64,000 nt of DNA from contig NC_092869.1 in assembly GCF_032062135.1 (NCBI RefSeq), positions 48,013,028 to 48,077,027 on the forward strand, read 5' to 3'. Both the position numbers and the translations under genes were made by a program. Positions 11,346-22,770 of this stretch are shown here, piece by piece (within the stretch, counting starts at the first letter, position 1; each line of letters opens with the position of its first letter). Source of the DNA: Pyxicephalus adspersus. Taxonomy: Eukaryota > Chordata > Amphibia > Anura > Pyxicephalidae. The notes beneath the pieces were generated by a model, which saw only the letters and a program-made list of their open reading frames with translations, made no database searches and was not told the DNA's origin.

Positions 11346-12510
11346 TTGGGAACATCTTTACATGATTCACTCTTTTCTCTCTATATATATTTCAATGAAG
11401 GTTTTTGTGCCCAAATTTAAATTTTAACATATTTAAATATTATGGACTACAGCTACTTAAAGGGAATCTTCATGTAATATAAATCTACAATGTATCAAAC
11501 AAACAAAGATCACTTCTGGGAATAAAATAAAACCTGAAGGCTGGGGATCTACAAACCATACATTTGTTATAGAAGAGAAATATGGGAAAGTTGTATTTGT
11601 GGACTAATTAGTTTATAGGAGTTTATGTCAGATTTGTGTAGGCTCGCATCTCATTTGCATCTTATTACACGCTAAGTCGCTGCACCCCAACTGTTCAGAA
11701 TCCTGGTAAAGCCCATTACTACCCCGATAAACAAATCTAAAGGAGAACAATTCCAGTTTTGGACCTGAAATGAAATTAAAAGGAATATTTGTTGTCAGAT
11801 TGTGGAGATGAAATATTTTAATATCTCCTTTAGCCAATCAGTGCACTTAATGAACACACAATGTGCTTACATTTCAGAAATGATTTCAGGTAATATGATT
11901 GGATCATTAGGGGCCCTAACCCTAAAGGTGCCGATCTCATGCATGTGCGCCTTTTTATTTTTACATTTTCCCAGAAGCGTTTTTCCCATTTTTGGAAGAT
12001 TGGGTTTTATAGGAAGAAGAATCAGTCCGGGTGAAAAAGAAAGACGGACAGTGAAGGAGCGATAGGACAAGGATCACAATGAGATCAACGGCTGTCTCTC
12101 CATAACCGGGTTATTTTATTAATAATGATAGTTCCAGCCTTCCCTTCTGTCCTCTCCTGGACTAATATTGCTTACTCCGATTCACTGCACACTGTGAGCT
12201 TCTCGCAATGTACATTAGACACTGCAGCAAGTCATTTCCTGGCTGGAGGACGTTCATTATCTATCCTTCCCATTCTGTTCCTGGCCCGTCCTGTTCCCCT
12301 ATTGGATTTTGCTTCTTTCAATCAATGACCAATTGGTGAATATGTTGGTGAATATTGGTGAATATGCTGGGGTTTGAATAGGGATTGCTCCCAAATCGAG
12401 TCCCCAATTATGGAAACTGATCTTCCAGCTAAAGGATGAATCTCTCTGTTTCAGCTATCAGTATTCAGTCATCACTTTATTTCCACCACCATTCATAAAG
12501 TACAACCTCT
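11346..12510. other. Unassigned non-coding sequence
   Basis: No gene is supported. A stretch at 11930-12065 with short purine-rich blocks looks unique. The open frames here (up to 87 codons) have no domain character. Confidence 0.3.
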
Positions 12511-12637
12511 TAGATTGTAAGCTCTGTTGGTCTCTCTCTCTCTGTGCCATTGCTTGTTCCTTGTCAAGAAGGCAGGCTTGTCATCTGCATCCCTTATTTA
12601 TTGTACAGCGCTCTGTCATATGTTGGTGCTTTATACA
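12511..12637 (+). mobile_element. Diverged SINE-family tail
   Basis: It opens with tagattgtaagctctg, holds a (TC)n run at 12530-12543, and ends with ttgtacagcgctctgtcata and tgttggtgctttataca. This is the same tail family as 15619-15755 with an internal rearrangement. Confidence 0.75.
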
Positions 12638-12789
12638 AAAAAGATAGCAATAAGGATTGTGCTTCTATGAGGGATATGAATTTACAGGAGACAACACCCA
12701 ATGTCTGCCCGATATATACAAAGGGGCTTTTCATCTCACTCAGCTCACACTTAAATAAAATAATATTTTTTAGATTTCATTTGTACGGA

Positions 12790-13200
12790 GTTTGGAAGTG
12801 TTAGCTCCCCTGACAAATCTTTATCACCGCCAGTTTCTGGGAAGATTCACCCGCTTTATTCTCCTCTATTCCTCTTTTCTTTTAACAAAGAATCAAAAAT
12901 CCCCAAACAGCTGGAAATAATTAAACAATTTGAGCTCTGCAAAAGAGGAATAATTTCACCCGGCACCGCCATAAATCTTACACTGTCCAAACGCATATAT
13001 TCACCCAGAATTTACTTTGCTTGGACATAAAGAGAACAATTTCTTTTTTGTCTTTAATTTTCTCTGCTTATTAACAAAGGGAGGGTGATATCCGAGGCTG
13101 CGAAAGTGTTGACAAAGAGAAATGCTTTATATTTCCTAATGTCGGTAATTACATCTCTGCCATGGCATAAAGTGAAGGCTCACATCTAACATAAAGGCTT
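12790..13200. promoter_or_regulatory. Candidate conserved non-coding element
   Basis: Repeat-free block with several SOX/TCF-like sites: AACAAAG at 12884-12890 and 13073-13079, AACAAT at 13035-13040, GACAAAG at 13111-13117. Clustering of one motif class supports a regulatory reading, but this is inference without alignment. Confidence 0.4.
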
Positions 13201-13228
13201 ATTTGCTGTAGGAAGACCATTGTTAGGA

Positions 13229-13358
13229 TTAATAAACAGGATTTTTATAGCGCCAACATATTACGCAGCGCTGTACATTAAATAGGGAAGCAAATGACAG
13301 ACAGATACAGACAGTGATAGAGGAGGAGAGGACCCTGACCCCAAGAGCTTACAATCCA
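13229..13358 (-). mobile_element. SINE-family tail, reverse
   Basis: 'aataaacagg', then 'tatagcgccaacatattacg', 'cagcgctgtacattaaatag' and finally 'gagcttacaatcc'. It is the reverse complement of the plus-strand tails such as 15619-15755. Confidence 0.88.
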
Positions 13359-13506
13359 AGATCCCATTCAATATCAAATAGCAATCAATGCACCGCAATG
13401 CAACATATGCAGAGTGATCGCTGTAATGCAGCCACATTGTGGAGATTCATTACCATGCCATTCTGCAGAAATGTCAGTTCAATACTTTGCAGATGGCAAG
13501 CAATGG

Positions 13507-13790
13507 TACAGGAGGGTATGAGGACCCTGACCAATGGAGCTTACAATCTAGGAGGTAAGGGCCCGTGCTATATAAATGGTGGGGGAATAGAATGATGACT
13601 GATTATTGATTTGCCTTCCTCTGGTTCAACCAGGGTTTTATACCCGGGATATGTTTATTGCTCTAATGGTTGAACCTGATGGACTTATGTCTGACTTAAC
13701 TAATGTTCGGTAATTAATGGGTTAAGAAACAAATGAGGAGCCTGGCCTATAGAGCTTACAATCTAAAAGATGGGGGCATGCAATATGAAT
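13507..13790 (-). repeat. Fragments of a frog interspersed repeat
   Basis: 'gaggaccctgaccaatgg' and 'agcttacaatctagg' (13520-13555), and again 'gagcttacaatctaaaag' (13752-13770), are pieces of the reversed tail family. Between them 'ttgccttcctctggttcaac' and 'ggttgaacctgatggactta' belong to another repeat that I recall as very common in frogs. Confidence 0.6.
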
Positions 13791-13959
13791 GGTTGGGGGA
13801 ATTGAATGAGACAGATTACTGATGGGTTAGGAAAGAGATCAAGGTAGGTAGGCACGCTTAAAAAGTAATATTTTTGTACAATCATCCCATATAAAATTCC
13901 TTGCAGATTATTCCATTTGGTGGAACCCTTTTATGTCCTGTTGTGTCTTTGAATAAACA

Positions 13960-14145
13960 TTATATGCAGGGGTTGGACCACTGGAACCGCATCTTCTGGC
14001 AAGATCACTGGACATTACGGCACTGGCTGTGGGAGGTGCCAACACTACAAAAGGGGCGGATACAAGACCAGGCATCCTGTACAAAGAGAGGGAGGAGCAA
14101 TGACCGGTCTCTACCCCAGAAATCTGCACAGAAATAAATACTCAA
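13960..14145. repeat. Possible diverged MITE
   Basis: 'caggggttggaccactgg' resembles hAT-type ends followed by 'ggtccgc'-like text known from vertebrate MITEs, and the interior has short imperfect repeats of 'actgg/cactgg'. No matching 3' end is clear. Confidence 0.25.
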
Positions 14146-14389
14146 AGCACATTGAGATTTAGGTAGGAACACATATTCCTCCATGACTTGGACAATATTT
14201 GCTTTTTCTGGAGTTCAGCTTCAAATTTGCCTTTAAAATACATTTCAACGTTTTGCCAAAATTTTGACTTTCGTTAAATTTGAAGGAAGATGAAAACTTT
14301 CACTGATCCCTACTGCCTGTGTAATCCTCATATTTTACATTGGCAAGGTTGGAAAGTTGAAAGATCTGCTGGGATTAAGAAGTCAAGGT

Positions 14390-14640
14390 TAAGAGCGGTT
14401 CTCATCTCCTAGCAGCTGATGATAAGTGACATTCCCGTGTATCTCTGCACCGCAGCAATTTAGGGGTCAATCACTTTCCGTTCCATGTCTGCGCGGGTCA
14501 TTTGGAAAGCTTACGCCTGGCCAGGAACAGATAATTGGGGAGACGAATGATCTCTGACAAAATGTTACCTGAACAGACTTGTGCTGCCTAAATGGAGACT
14601 CACGTGTTTTCAGGGAGCAGTCACACTGATTGTTGCAAAG
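14390..14640. promoter_or_regulatory. Candidate conserved non-coding element
   Basis: Unique-looking block with E-boxes CAGCTG (14413-14418) and CACGTG (14601-14606) and a GATAAG site (14421-14426). Composition-based inference only. Confidence 0.33.
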
Positions 14641-14759
14641 TTTACCAAGGAGTCCTTTATAATATATTTATATGATCAGATTTGATGTGTTGGATTAATA
14701 TTATTATTAGTTAGTGAGCAATGCAAAAAGTTCCCGGCACTTGATTCAGTTAAAGGGAG

Positions 14760-14950
14760 CTATATATTATCTTCTATAGCACCGACATACATGCAGCGTT
14801 GTACAAAGTCCATGTCACTAAATGTCAGTGGGGTTCACAATGTCTCCACCATAGTCATACGTCATTAACACAATCTCATACAAACACAGGGAGAACAAGC
14901 AAACTCCATGGAGGTGATGTCTGGAGAACCTGGGACTACTGATTGCCAAC
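14760..14950 (-). mobile_element. Diverged tRNA-derived SINE, reverse
   Basis: It reads tatagcaccgacatacatgc and agcgttgtacaaagt (tail), 'tccaccatagtcatacgtca' (body) and 'gggagaac..gcaaactccatgg..gaacctgggac' (toward the tRNA-like head). The order matches the reverse complement of the full element at 43318-43640, with an internal deletion. The head is degraded. Confidence 0.7.
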
Positions 14951-14999
14951 AAAGTTCCTTTACTCTCACACTAAGACATCTGTACAGCAATTGTTATCT

Positions 15000-15618
15000 G
15001 TCTGTATTTACAGCAACACACAGAAAGATTGCTGGGACTGCTGAATCCTCCATTGTGCCAGCACCCAATACAGATCAAACATTCAAATTAGCATTTTAGA
15101 AATTTTATATGATACCACACGAGAATAATATTTCAGAAACTTCACTTTTTTTTATTGTTTTTTTAATATATTTGTATTTATTTTCATAGAAAAACAGTAC
15201 AATAAAGCATTACATTACAGTCCAAGCTGATTTTAAATAGCAGACATTACATTACCCGTAATATTTCACTGAAGGTATCAAGGGAAAACCAAAACCCATT
15301 GTACCCATAAACCCAAAGTTTACATAAAGCTGTGACTTTACCAATAATCCTAACTTAATATATTAATACCCGACATAGAAGAAACCAATATGTTTATACT
15401 AAGACAACCCGTGTGTATTGTGGAGTATATAAACCTATCATATACAAGCATTCATTCATGAACACTGAGTACCTGGAAATAACAGGTGATTTGTTTATCC
15501 TCCGCTCACTCTGCGTTGTGATTCCCAAACGAATCCGTTCTGTAGGGATAACCCTCCCAGCTGCCAGGAAACATACGGTAATCTAACGCTTATGTGTTAT
15601 ACGTTATTTCCCCCACTA
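15000..15618. other. Unassigned, AT-rich
   Basis: 'gaaaaacagtacaataaagc' near 15189 resembles a common frog repeat, but no second copy lies in the window. No gene is supported. Confidence 0.3.
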
Positions 15619-15755
15619 CTAGATTGTAAGCTCTTCAGGGCAAGGTCCTCTCTTCCAGTGTCACTGTCTGTATCTGTCATTTGCAACCCCTATTTAATGT
15701 ACAGCGTTGCGTAATATGTTGGCGCTATATAAATCCTGTTTATTAATATACGTGC
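15619..15755 (+). mobile_element. SINE-family tail, well preserved
   Basis: It runs 'ctagattgtaagctcttcag', 'ggcaaggtcctctctt', 'tgtctgtatctgtcatttgc', 'tgtacagcgttgcgtaatat' and 'gttggcgctatataaatcc'. It is the best reference in the window for the tail-only copies. Confidence 0.9.
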
Positions 15756-15760
15756 GATAT

Positions 15761-15776
15761 GGGGGGGGGGGGGGGG
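15761..15776 (+). repeat. Poly-G run (G16)
   Basis: Sixteen consecutive G residues sit just after a SINE tail. Length may be affected by sequencing error. Confidence 0.85.
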
Positions 15777-16000
15777 TTGCCTGCTACCAGTAACCAACAC
15801 TTTTTTCATTTTTTAATGTCATAAAATGACATTAAGATGATGCCAGTAGTCTGCTGCAGGCAGGATGAGACATTTCTCTTTCTTTCTTGATGAACATTGT
15901 GACTTTGGTATTGATGATCTTTGAGTTGGCATCAGGAAGTAAATGGTGACTCTGGGTAATGCCTGAACAAAGATTCTGCCATTCTCTTACACTTTACATG

Positions 16001-16064
16001 CATGTACAGCACTGCGTAATATGTTGGCGCTATATAAATCCTGTCTAATAATAATAATAATAAT
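16001..16064 (+). mobile_element. SINE-family tail with (AAT)n
   Basis: 'catgtacagcactgcgtaat', 'atgttggcgctatataaatc' then (aat)n. Only the last 60 bp of the family remain. Confidence 0.85.
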
Positions 16065-16985
16065 GTAAAATAGATATGGTGTTTCTGGCATGTACATGAA
16101 GAAGTGAGGGGTTCCCCTGCAGTTTGGGTACATGGTACTACAAGGACCCCCAGCTGCCTAGGATGTACCGGGCTGGTATAGCCATCTACCATTGCTCCAG
16201 GTTAGTTGCCCCCGATGGATAGAGGTGGCACATGGACACAGGTTCAGTTTGAGCAAACTTGCTGCTTGTTCACAATGGTCACATGACTCTATGGCAATGG
16301 CACCGGCCCAGGAGACAGTATGATGGCAATAGGAGGTGCTGAGCACGGCGCTATAAAGGTTGCAATTCAGCCAACCTGCTTTCTGCTCTGCAAGGGCAAA
16401 GCACCAGGTTCACTTTTCTGTGGCCCTCCCAGCAACATCTTGCTCGTTCCTTGTGTGCAGCTGCTAAAAGCAAAAGAAAGCCTTGTGTAAAGGTACATAA
16501 AGAACTCTAGACCCAGTGCGGGTGCCCCATGTTGTGTTTTAGTGTTTCACCAATACATGACTGATTACTAATGAAGAGAACCATTGTAATGGGCTCCCCT
16601 CCCCCAGGGCTTCCCACCAGATCAGGGCAATTATCAGTAGGCAAGCTGGCTGTCAGATCACGTTTGCTGCAATATCACTGAAATGATCAATATCAACCGG
16701 GAGCGACCTAAGGTATAAGTCACTAAATTCTGCATCGGCGGGCTATGGAATCCCTATGAGCGTTGTCCCGGGGAGTGAGGCACCTTGCCTGGAAGCATCG
16801 GATATTCCTCTGGGTGCTGAATGGAGCAGCAGGGGAGCAAAGGAATTGTAATTATATGATGGGGGTAACACAACCCTGTGACTGTGCCCAAATAGGAAAC
16901 AAAACATTTGCTTAAAAGTGTGGGAATTTCTATTTAGACCTAAAAAAAGGAAATTTTACTGGTGGGAAAACTCATTCCATTCTGT
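16065..16985. other. No feature seen
   Basis: Non-coding sequence without a convincing repeat or motif cluster. Confidence 0.3.
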
Positions 16986-16990
16986 CCTGG

Positions 16991-17388
16991 TGACCATCAC
17001 TAGAGGGGTCACCATAGGAGGAAGGAGGTCCTGATTCCTCTATATAGATAGAATTGTGGGGTCACCATCACTAGAGGGGTCACCATAGGAGGAAGGAGGT
17101 CCTGATTCCCCTATATAGATAGAATTGTGGGGTCACCATCACTAGAGGGGTCACCAGCAGGAGGAAGGAGGTCCTGAACTAGAGGGGTCACCATAGGAGG
17201 AAGGAGGTCCCGATTCCTCTATATAGATAGAATTGTGGGGTCACCATCACTAGAGGGGTCACCAGCAGGAGGAAGGAGGTCCCGATTCCTCTATATAGAT
17301 AGAATTGTGGGGTCACCATCACTAGAGGGGTCACCAGCAGGGGGAAGGGGGTCCTGATTTCTCTATATAGATAGAATTTTGGATTGGA
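16991..17388 (+). repeat. 71-bp minisatellite
   Basis: Units begin with ctagaggggtcacca at 17000, 17071, 17142, 17179, 17250 and 17322. Spacing is 71, 71, 37, 71 and 72 bp, so there are five full units and one truncated one. Each unit has an aggaaggaggtcc block and a tatatagatagaattgtggg block. The units differ by few changes, so the array is fairly young. Confidence 0.93.
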
Positions 17389-17559
17389 CCGGAATAATAG
17401 GAAAATTCACCCAACTACATCCATATAGGAAACAATAAATTGTCAGACTTTTCCCTGATGTATCATTCACTTTAACGTATAAGCACTCATACATTGCACG
17501 TATCCGCTCTATATATTGATCACATATAATATAAAAAACAGAAAGAGTTTTGTCTGGCA

Positions 17560-17900
17560 GCGGAGAACCTCTTTAGGTGTCACTGAATCCAGCTGGCCAG
17601 AAGATTAGCCCAATACACAAGCACCTCATTTGCTATTCCTGCTCAGACATCGGCCCCCCACCGCTTCCAGATAAAGATAGGGGGATAAACAATTTCCTCC
17701 TCCTTTGGATAATTATTTCCAGTCATTAGGACAATCCAGGTTTTGGCTGCTGGATTGATGACTGTTTGCTGCTCTTATTAGAACATAATGGGGAGCAAAC
17801 AGCTAAAAGCTGAAATCCAGCACTTGATAATCTTAATTAATCCGCAGATTTATTTTATGGGATATGTGTTAGGATTTAACATACCAGCAGGAGGTGGCAG
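17560..17900. promoter_or_regulatory. Candidate conserved non-coding element
   Basis: Repeat-free, with GATA-type sites near 17671 (gataaagataggg) and TTAATTAA at 17833-17840. Inference from composition. Confidence 0.3.
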
Positions 17901-17977
17901 GCAGGGGGCCATTAGCGCCTCTTTAAGTAGCCTTAGACTTTCTATAGCAAGCTTAGGCAACCAGCAGCTGGTGTGAA

Positions 17978-17996
17978 ACTACAAATCCCAGCATGC
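17978..17996 (+). promoter_or_regulatory. ZNF143-like motif
   Basis: ACTACAAATCCCAGCATGC matches the ZNF143/Staf consensus ACTACAATTCCCAGMATGC at 17 of 19 clear positions or better. The text around it (ggcaaccagcagctgg) resembles a frog repeat that carries this motif. A second copy in the opposite orientation is at 32185-32203. Confidence 0.5.
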
Positions 17997-17999
17997 CTT

Positions 18000-18545
18000 G
18001 CTGTGTTCATGCTTTCAAACATACCAGAGAACATTGTGAAGCAGTGCGCCTTTCTTATATAGCACCAACATATACCAAAGTGTACTGGAGAACTGTTGTT
18101 CCAGCCCCAGAGGCTTTCAATCTAATGTCCTCATGCTAATACATACACCGGGGTCACCTTGTATACATTTTATATATTGCTAATTTGAAATAAAAAAAAC
18201 AAATATTTTAGAATTAATGCCCAATGTTGATTTTTTTATTATTTTGTGATCAGAATTTAAACAATGACTTTTGAAAACATATTATTTTCCTTTTGTATGC
18301 ATGACTGTGCTTCCCAAAAAGAACTTCTTTACACAATGCTGTGAAATACAAAGGAATAAAAGGTCAATACATATCACAGGCGAAGGAAGAGGAGGGACCC
18401 CATTACCATCCCACCTATCCGGGTTACCTGGATTAGTCAGGTATACACAGACTGCCAAAAATCATGCCGGCAGTGCTCTGTCCAATATGTTTTGTTGGAT
18501 TCATCTCCAACACTACTTGTATAGCAATCCTTAACTATTATTATG
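18000..18545. other. Unassigned, AT-rich
   Basis: 18040-18130 (tatagcaccaacatatacca, aggctttcaatctaatg) is probably a strongly decayed reverse SINE tail. The rest is AT-rich non-coding DNA. Confidence 0.4.
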
Positions 18546-18549
18546 ATTA

Positions 18550-18692
18550 GTAATAATAATAATAATAAACAGGATTTAAATAGCGCCAACATATTACGCA
18601 GCGCTGTACATTAAATAGGGGTTGCAAATGACAGACAGATACAGACACAGGAGGAGGAGAGGACTGCCCAAAAAGCTTACAATCTAGGAGAA
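18550..18692 (-). mobile_element. SINE-family tail, reverse, with (AAT)n
   Basis: (aat)n, 'aaacaggatttaaatagcgc', 'caacatattacgcagcgctg', then 'gacagacagatacagacaca' and 'agcttacaatctagg'. Confidence 0.9.
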
Positions 18693-19367
18693 TCCTTAGT
18701 TATAAAGAGTTTATAAAATAATTGATAAAAATAAAATTGGTTGGTGAACCTAAAAAATAAAAATGGGCATAAAAACATGTTACATATTTCCCAGCCATGC
18801 TTCTCTGTTGACTAAAGCAAACTGATCTCCCAAAAGAAATGGGGTTTGTGGCATAGATTCCCTGCAGCCAGCAGCAGGTTGGGTCACTAGGTTGGCAGCA
18901 AAGTTGGTTGCATTTGGTGCAGGAGAGGGGTGCAGAAAGGACCGGCAATCTTTGCTTCTAGGGTAGTCAGCAGTTCATGGGGGGTGCAGGGGGTACTTTG
19001 CCCTGTTAGCCTATTGGCCTTGGGTATTAGAGGACCTTTTTCTGCCCTCATGGTTGGCAATGTGGGACTGGATAGTGAGCCATATTATTAGCCAGGGTTA
19101 CTAGCACAATATATCACATTTAGAAGCATTCAGAACTTTTCACCTCGACTTTTAATAAATAAAGTAAACCGTGCGGTTAAATAATATCACCTGGGTCAAG
19201 TTTTCATGAGACGTAATAGAAGGTTGTATGTGAACGGAGGGTTCCCAGGTGGATTGCAGCTTTGCAGCAGCTTGTTAGCAGAGAGCGGTCTGTCTGAGAT
19301 CCCAGAAGTGCGGATACGGGAAACCATGTAACAATTTCTGATCATAAAGCAACCAATTCCTATAGAG
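18693..19367. other. No feature seen
   Basis: Unassigned sequence; the open frames lack protein character. Confidence 0.3.
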
Positions 19368-19599
19368 CAGTGTTTCTCAACATTATTAACATGGGGGACC
19401 CCCTCCTATAATTATTATACCCACAGTATATTAGTGGGGGGTCAGTGGGAAGAATTCCTTATACATTGCTGGCCAGTGGGAAGAATGTCACCCTTACAGA
19501 TAGCCAAAATGATCATTGGGGTCACTTATACTGACCTGAGAGGTGCAAACTGCTTATTGCCCCAGGAACCCCCTGCAACCTCTGGGTGGGAAACACTAA
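19368..19599 (-). mobile_element. hAT-type MITE (cagtgttt family), copy 1
   Basis: It starts cagtgtttctcaac and ends gggaaacacta, as inverted ends. Its flanks ctatagag and atatagaa match at 6 of 8 positions, fitting a decayed 8-bp hAT target duplication. The body 'gtcacccttacagatagcca' is shared with copies at 38.0, 42.7, 44.4, 56.1 and 57.7 kb. It is non-coding. Confidence 0.82.
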
Positions 19600-19740
19600 T
19601 ATAGAAGATTACAAGGCCCTTCAAAAACTCACAATCACTCTCGTGTTCAGCCATAATTATACAAAACTCTCTAAATTTTATAATAATAATATAATAAACT
19701 GATCTAAATTTTAGCTTGATAATTAACTCAAAGCTTTATC

Positions 19741-19920
19741 CTTTATCCAGGGATGGTATAAGCCCCCATAATGGGCAGAGAGGGTGTACAGAGCCAATAC
19801 TTTAGCATAGGGATGGTAGGGGCCCCCATAATGGGCAGAGAGGGTGTACAGAGCCAATACTTTAGCATAGGGATGGTAGGGGCCCCCATAATGGGCAGAG
19901 ATGGTGTACAGAGCCAATAC
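19741..19920 (+). repeat. 60-bp tandem repeat, three units
   Basis: Three units of exactly 60 bp share 'gcccccataatgggcagag' and 'ggtgtacagagccaatac'. The second and third are nearly identical and the first is slightly diverged. A single diverged relative lies at 45584-45656. Confidence 0.95.
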
Positions 19921-20142
19921 CTCGCAGACCTGGAAACTTGAGTATCTCAGGAATCCTAAGAGACTGTCAGGTGTTTAACATACCTGGTGTATATTATGAA
20001 AATCTTTGCTCAGGCAAGATATGTATATTTCCATCCTGGTAGGGAGCCCCGCTGACATACATTGTCTTGGCATGTTCCCTCGTTGTCACCCCACCTCTAT
20101 GAAGAATTTCCATGCAGCCATTGCTGGAGTGCATATAATGTC

Positions 20143-20299
20143 ATATTATTATTATTATTATTATTATTAATAAACAGGATTTATATAGCGCCAACATATT
20201 ACGCAGCACTGTACATTAAATAGGGATTGCAAATGACAGACTAATACAGACGGTGATACAGGAGGAGAGGACCCTGCCCTGAAGAGCTTACAATCTAGT
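20143..20299 (-). mobile_element. SINE-family tail, reverse, with (ATT)n
   Basis: (att)n, 'aaacaggatttatatagcgc', 'caacatattacgcagcactg', then 'gaccctgccctgaagagctt' and 'acaatctag'. Confidence 0.92.
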
Positions 20300-20649
20300 C
20301 GGCATATAATTTCATTTGCAGGAGATCGGCAATACCGAGAAGTAAGAAAAAGAAGAAAAGCAAATTGTAAATGATGCACAGCACTTTAGCAAACCGTTAA
20401 GAGTTTATATCCGAGTTCTTTGACCCACTCTTTTTTTATTTTCATTTTTATAAACACATGCTTGAAGAGTACACTTCTTTTCTGTTGACAGCTTTGTGAG
20501 AGCCTTGGAGAATTCAGCTCAGCAGAGATGTCCCTGGAAAACATTTGCTGGAATCTTTGCATTCCTTCTGCTTTTGCTTACAATACCTGGTTTGTCCAAA
20601 AGGGGGTGCCACCTCCTATCCCCACCGCGGGCCTCTGTATTGCAGAGCT
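20300..20649. other. No feature seen
   Basis: Unassigned non-coding sequence between a SINE tail and a possible conserved block. Confidence 0.3.
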
Positions 20650-20860
20650 GACCCTCAGCTATCAATAACCTGTCAGGTATTAACTAATCATAAAATATTT
20701 AACAATAAAGTGTGTTTGATCTTCCAGCCTTCCCTGACAGAACCGTCAAGAAGCGGTGAAGCCTGGACTTCGTCACAGCGAGCGAGGAGCGAATCCCTTT
20801 GAAGATATATTTTGTCAGGTCCTTCATTCTCTTAGTTTTTTCAATCATGTTAGGATGCAG
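20650..20860. promoter_or_regulatory. Possible conserved non-coding element
   Basis: Repeat-free, with 'ttaactaatcataaaatatt' beside a CpG-containing segment (cgtcacagcgagcgagg). Inference from composition only. Confidence 0.27.
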
Positions 20861-21360
20861 CCAATCTGTTTGACATTTTCTTTCATGCCATGGATTGAGG
20901 ATTGGCACGTTGAGACTTTGCCAAAATCATGTAGAGCAAAAAATCTTTGCTTGTAAAATATTGGGCTGGAAAGGCATACAGAGCAGGGTAACATGATGGC
21001 ACTGCCAAGGATTTGTATACTGGCACCATTATGCCCACACATGCTCTGCACCCTAAAGTCACCGTTATTGGAGAGAGCATAGGAAAGCGAGCAGGGGAAT
21101 CAGATTAAACACTCCGCACAATAACACCCATCCGTGTCTACTAGAAGAGGAAGGTAAGCCTTAAAGAGTAACTCCAGCCTGGCATTATGGACCTTCCTCT
21201 TATTTCTCATTGGTGGCATTTCCTTTGCTTGGACTAAGCAGTGCTCATGCAGTGTTGGGATTTGAGATTAGCCTTATTTGACTTTGTTGCAAACTCTTGC
21301 AATGTGAATAGAGGGGGAGCATCGAAACTGGCTGGTGATTAATAAGGACTGGGAGGTATG

Positions 21361-21660
21361 TAACATACACAGAGGGTATGGTATAGTAATACCCCACCCA
21401 ACAACCACCAGCTAAATGAAATGATGCCGACACTGGATTCCATGCACAGTCGCCAATGTTTGCATTGGTTGGTGGCTGTTTGGAGCATAATGCCATAGGG
21501 AGGTGCAAAGTGTGCCAATGCACGAAGACCCCAGACCCTTCTCAGCCAAGTCAGTTCTGTAGGGGAGGAGGTTGGCTGTGTCCATCCCTTGCCAACAGCC
21601 ATCAGTCAATGAGAACACGGCCGGGTTTATATGTTAATAGCTAATAACTGGCAGTTAATC
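21361..21660. repeat. Diverged interspersed repeat
   Basis: Phrases such as 'gtgccaatgcacgaagaccc', 'cttctcagccaa' and 'gtcagttctg' are found in related form near 58950-59060 (tgccactgcataaaggccc, cctcctcagccaac, gtcagttctgcac). The class is not recognised. Confidence 0.4.
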
Positions 21661-22027
21661 CATTGGTTTGTGCTTGTTGGGGGCAGCACCATTCTTGACA
21701 ACAGCCAGCCATTTGGGATGCTCTTTGTCTACCCCCATTGGAGTCTGTTTAAGGTTCCCTAAGTGGGTCCACGTCTAACTGGTTCAGGAAATGTCAATAG
21801 ATGGAGTGGAAGACACATAAAAGAATTGGGAGCTCCAATTCGTCCAGGAGCACAATGGGCCCAGTTTGTTTGATGACCGACCCCCAAGGGTGTGTCCATG
21901 ACAGCCAGCGCCCACAGGAAGTGCAATGGATAAAGCTGGGCGTCATCCAAACAGGGGGATGGGTGGCACTGAACCTCGGAGCTGCAATTATATATAATAC
22001 ATTATCCATCCCCAACAATTGCCATGA

Positions 22028-22242
22028 TTGAATAAAGCTTTCTAAGGCTGGAGAGGATACACTTTCATCAGTGAAGCTGGGTGATCCAGCCAACCTGGTA
22101 AAGATTTCCTCAAAGTAATTCGTTATTTGCTAGCAAATGTTTTGAATCCTGGACCTGATCCATTCCAGGCTTGCTAGATCACCCAGCTTCACTCATGAAA
22201 GTGTATCCTCTCCAGCCTAGGAGAGTTTTAATAAATCAGGCC
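22028..22242. mobile_element. Palindromic hairpin MITE, copy 3
   Basis: Left arm ggctggagaggatacactt, with catcagtgaagctgggtgat; the right arm is its near-perfect inverse. Ends are ttgaataaagct and agttttaataaatcagg. It belongs to the 'cagtgaagctgggtgatcc' subfamily, with copies at 25190 and 53543. Confidence 0.9.
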
Positions 22243-22379
22243 TAATGTGTCATATATCCTCTTGACAACAAATTCTGTAAAAAAAGATTTTATATTTGAT
22301 ACAAATTCATAAATCTTTAAACCCCATATATAATAAAACAGATCAAAACCTTTATATACTACTAGAAATGCCACATTTA

Positions 22380-22770
22380 CTGCCCAGTTTTCACTGCAAG
22401 GAAATGCATTGCAGATTCTGAATGTAACAATTTCCCTTTGTTCGTAGTTTCTTTTATTTTGTTAAATTTTGCTTTGTGTCGGTCCGGGAAAGGCGTCCTG
22501 CGGACCCTGCTAAGCCCAACTCCGACAATCTGAGAAAGTGTCTCTTTTTAATAAAAACATAAGTGTCCCTCTGTGGCCCTTAGAGCGCATGGAAGTACGG
22601 AGATCTGACTTTTCCAGCCTGTGACAGACACGATCGCTCAATGCGCTTTTCCTGTCTCATGAAAAACGTTTCTGCCCCGTAGCAGCAGGTGGCTATGCAA
22701 AATGTGAATTCCACCTTTACAGGATAAAAAAAAATTAGAATATTCTATTATCAATGAAATTGTCTTTGTT
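22380..22770. promoter_or_regulatory. Candidate conserved non-coding element
   Basis: Repeat-free with retained CpGs (22480-22680, for example acacgatcgctcaatgcgct). Inference from composition. Confidence 0.3.

Noticed and set aside
15761..15776. Telomere-like or G-quadruplex signal
   Set aside because: A single G16 run next to a SINE tail is a plain homopolymer; there is no repeated TTAGGG.
19723..19917. Repeat protein (ALYTLSAHYGG units)
   Set aside because: It arises from a 60-bp tandem DNA repeat whose period is divisible by three; no gene structure surrounds it.
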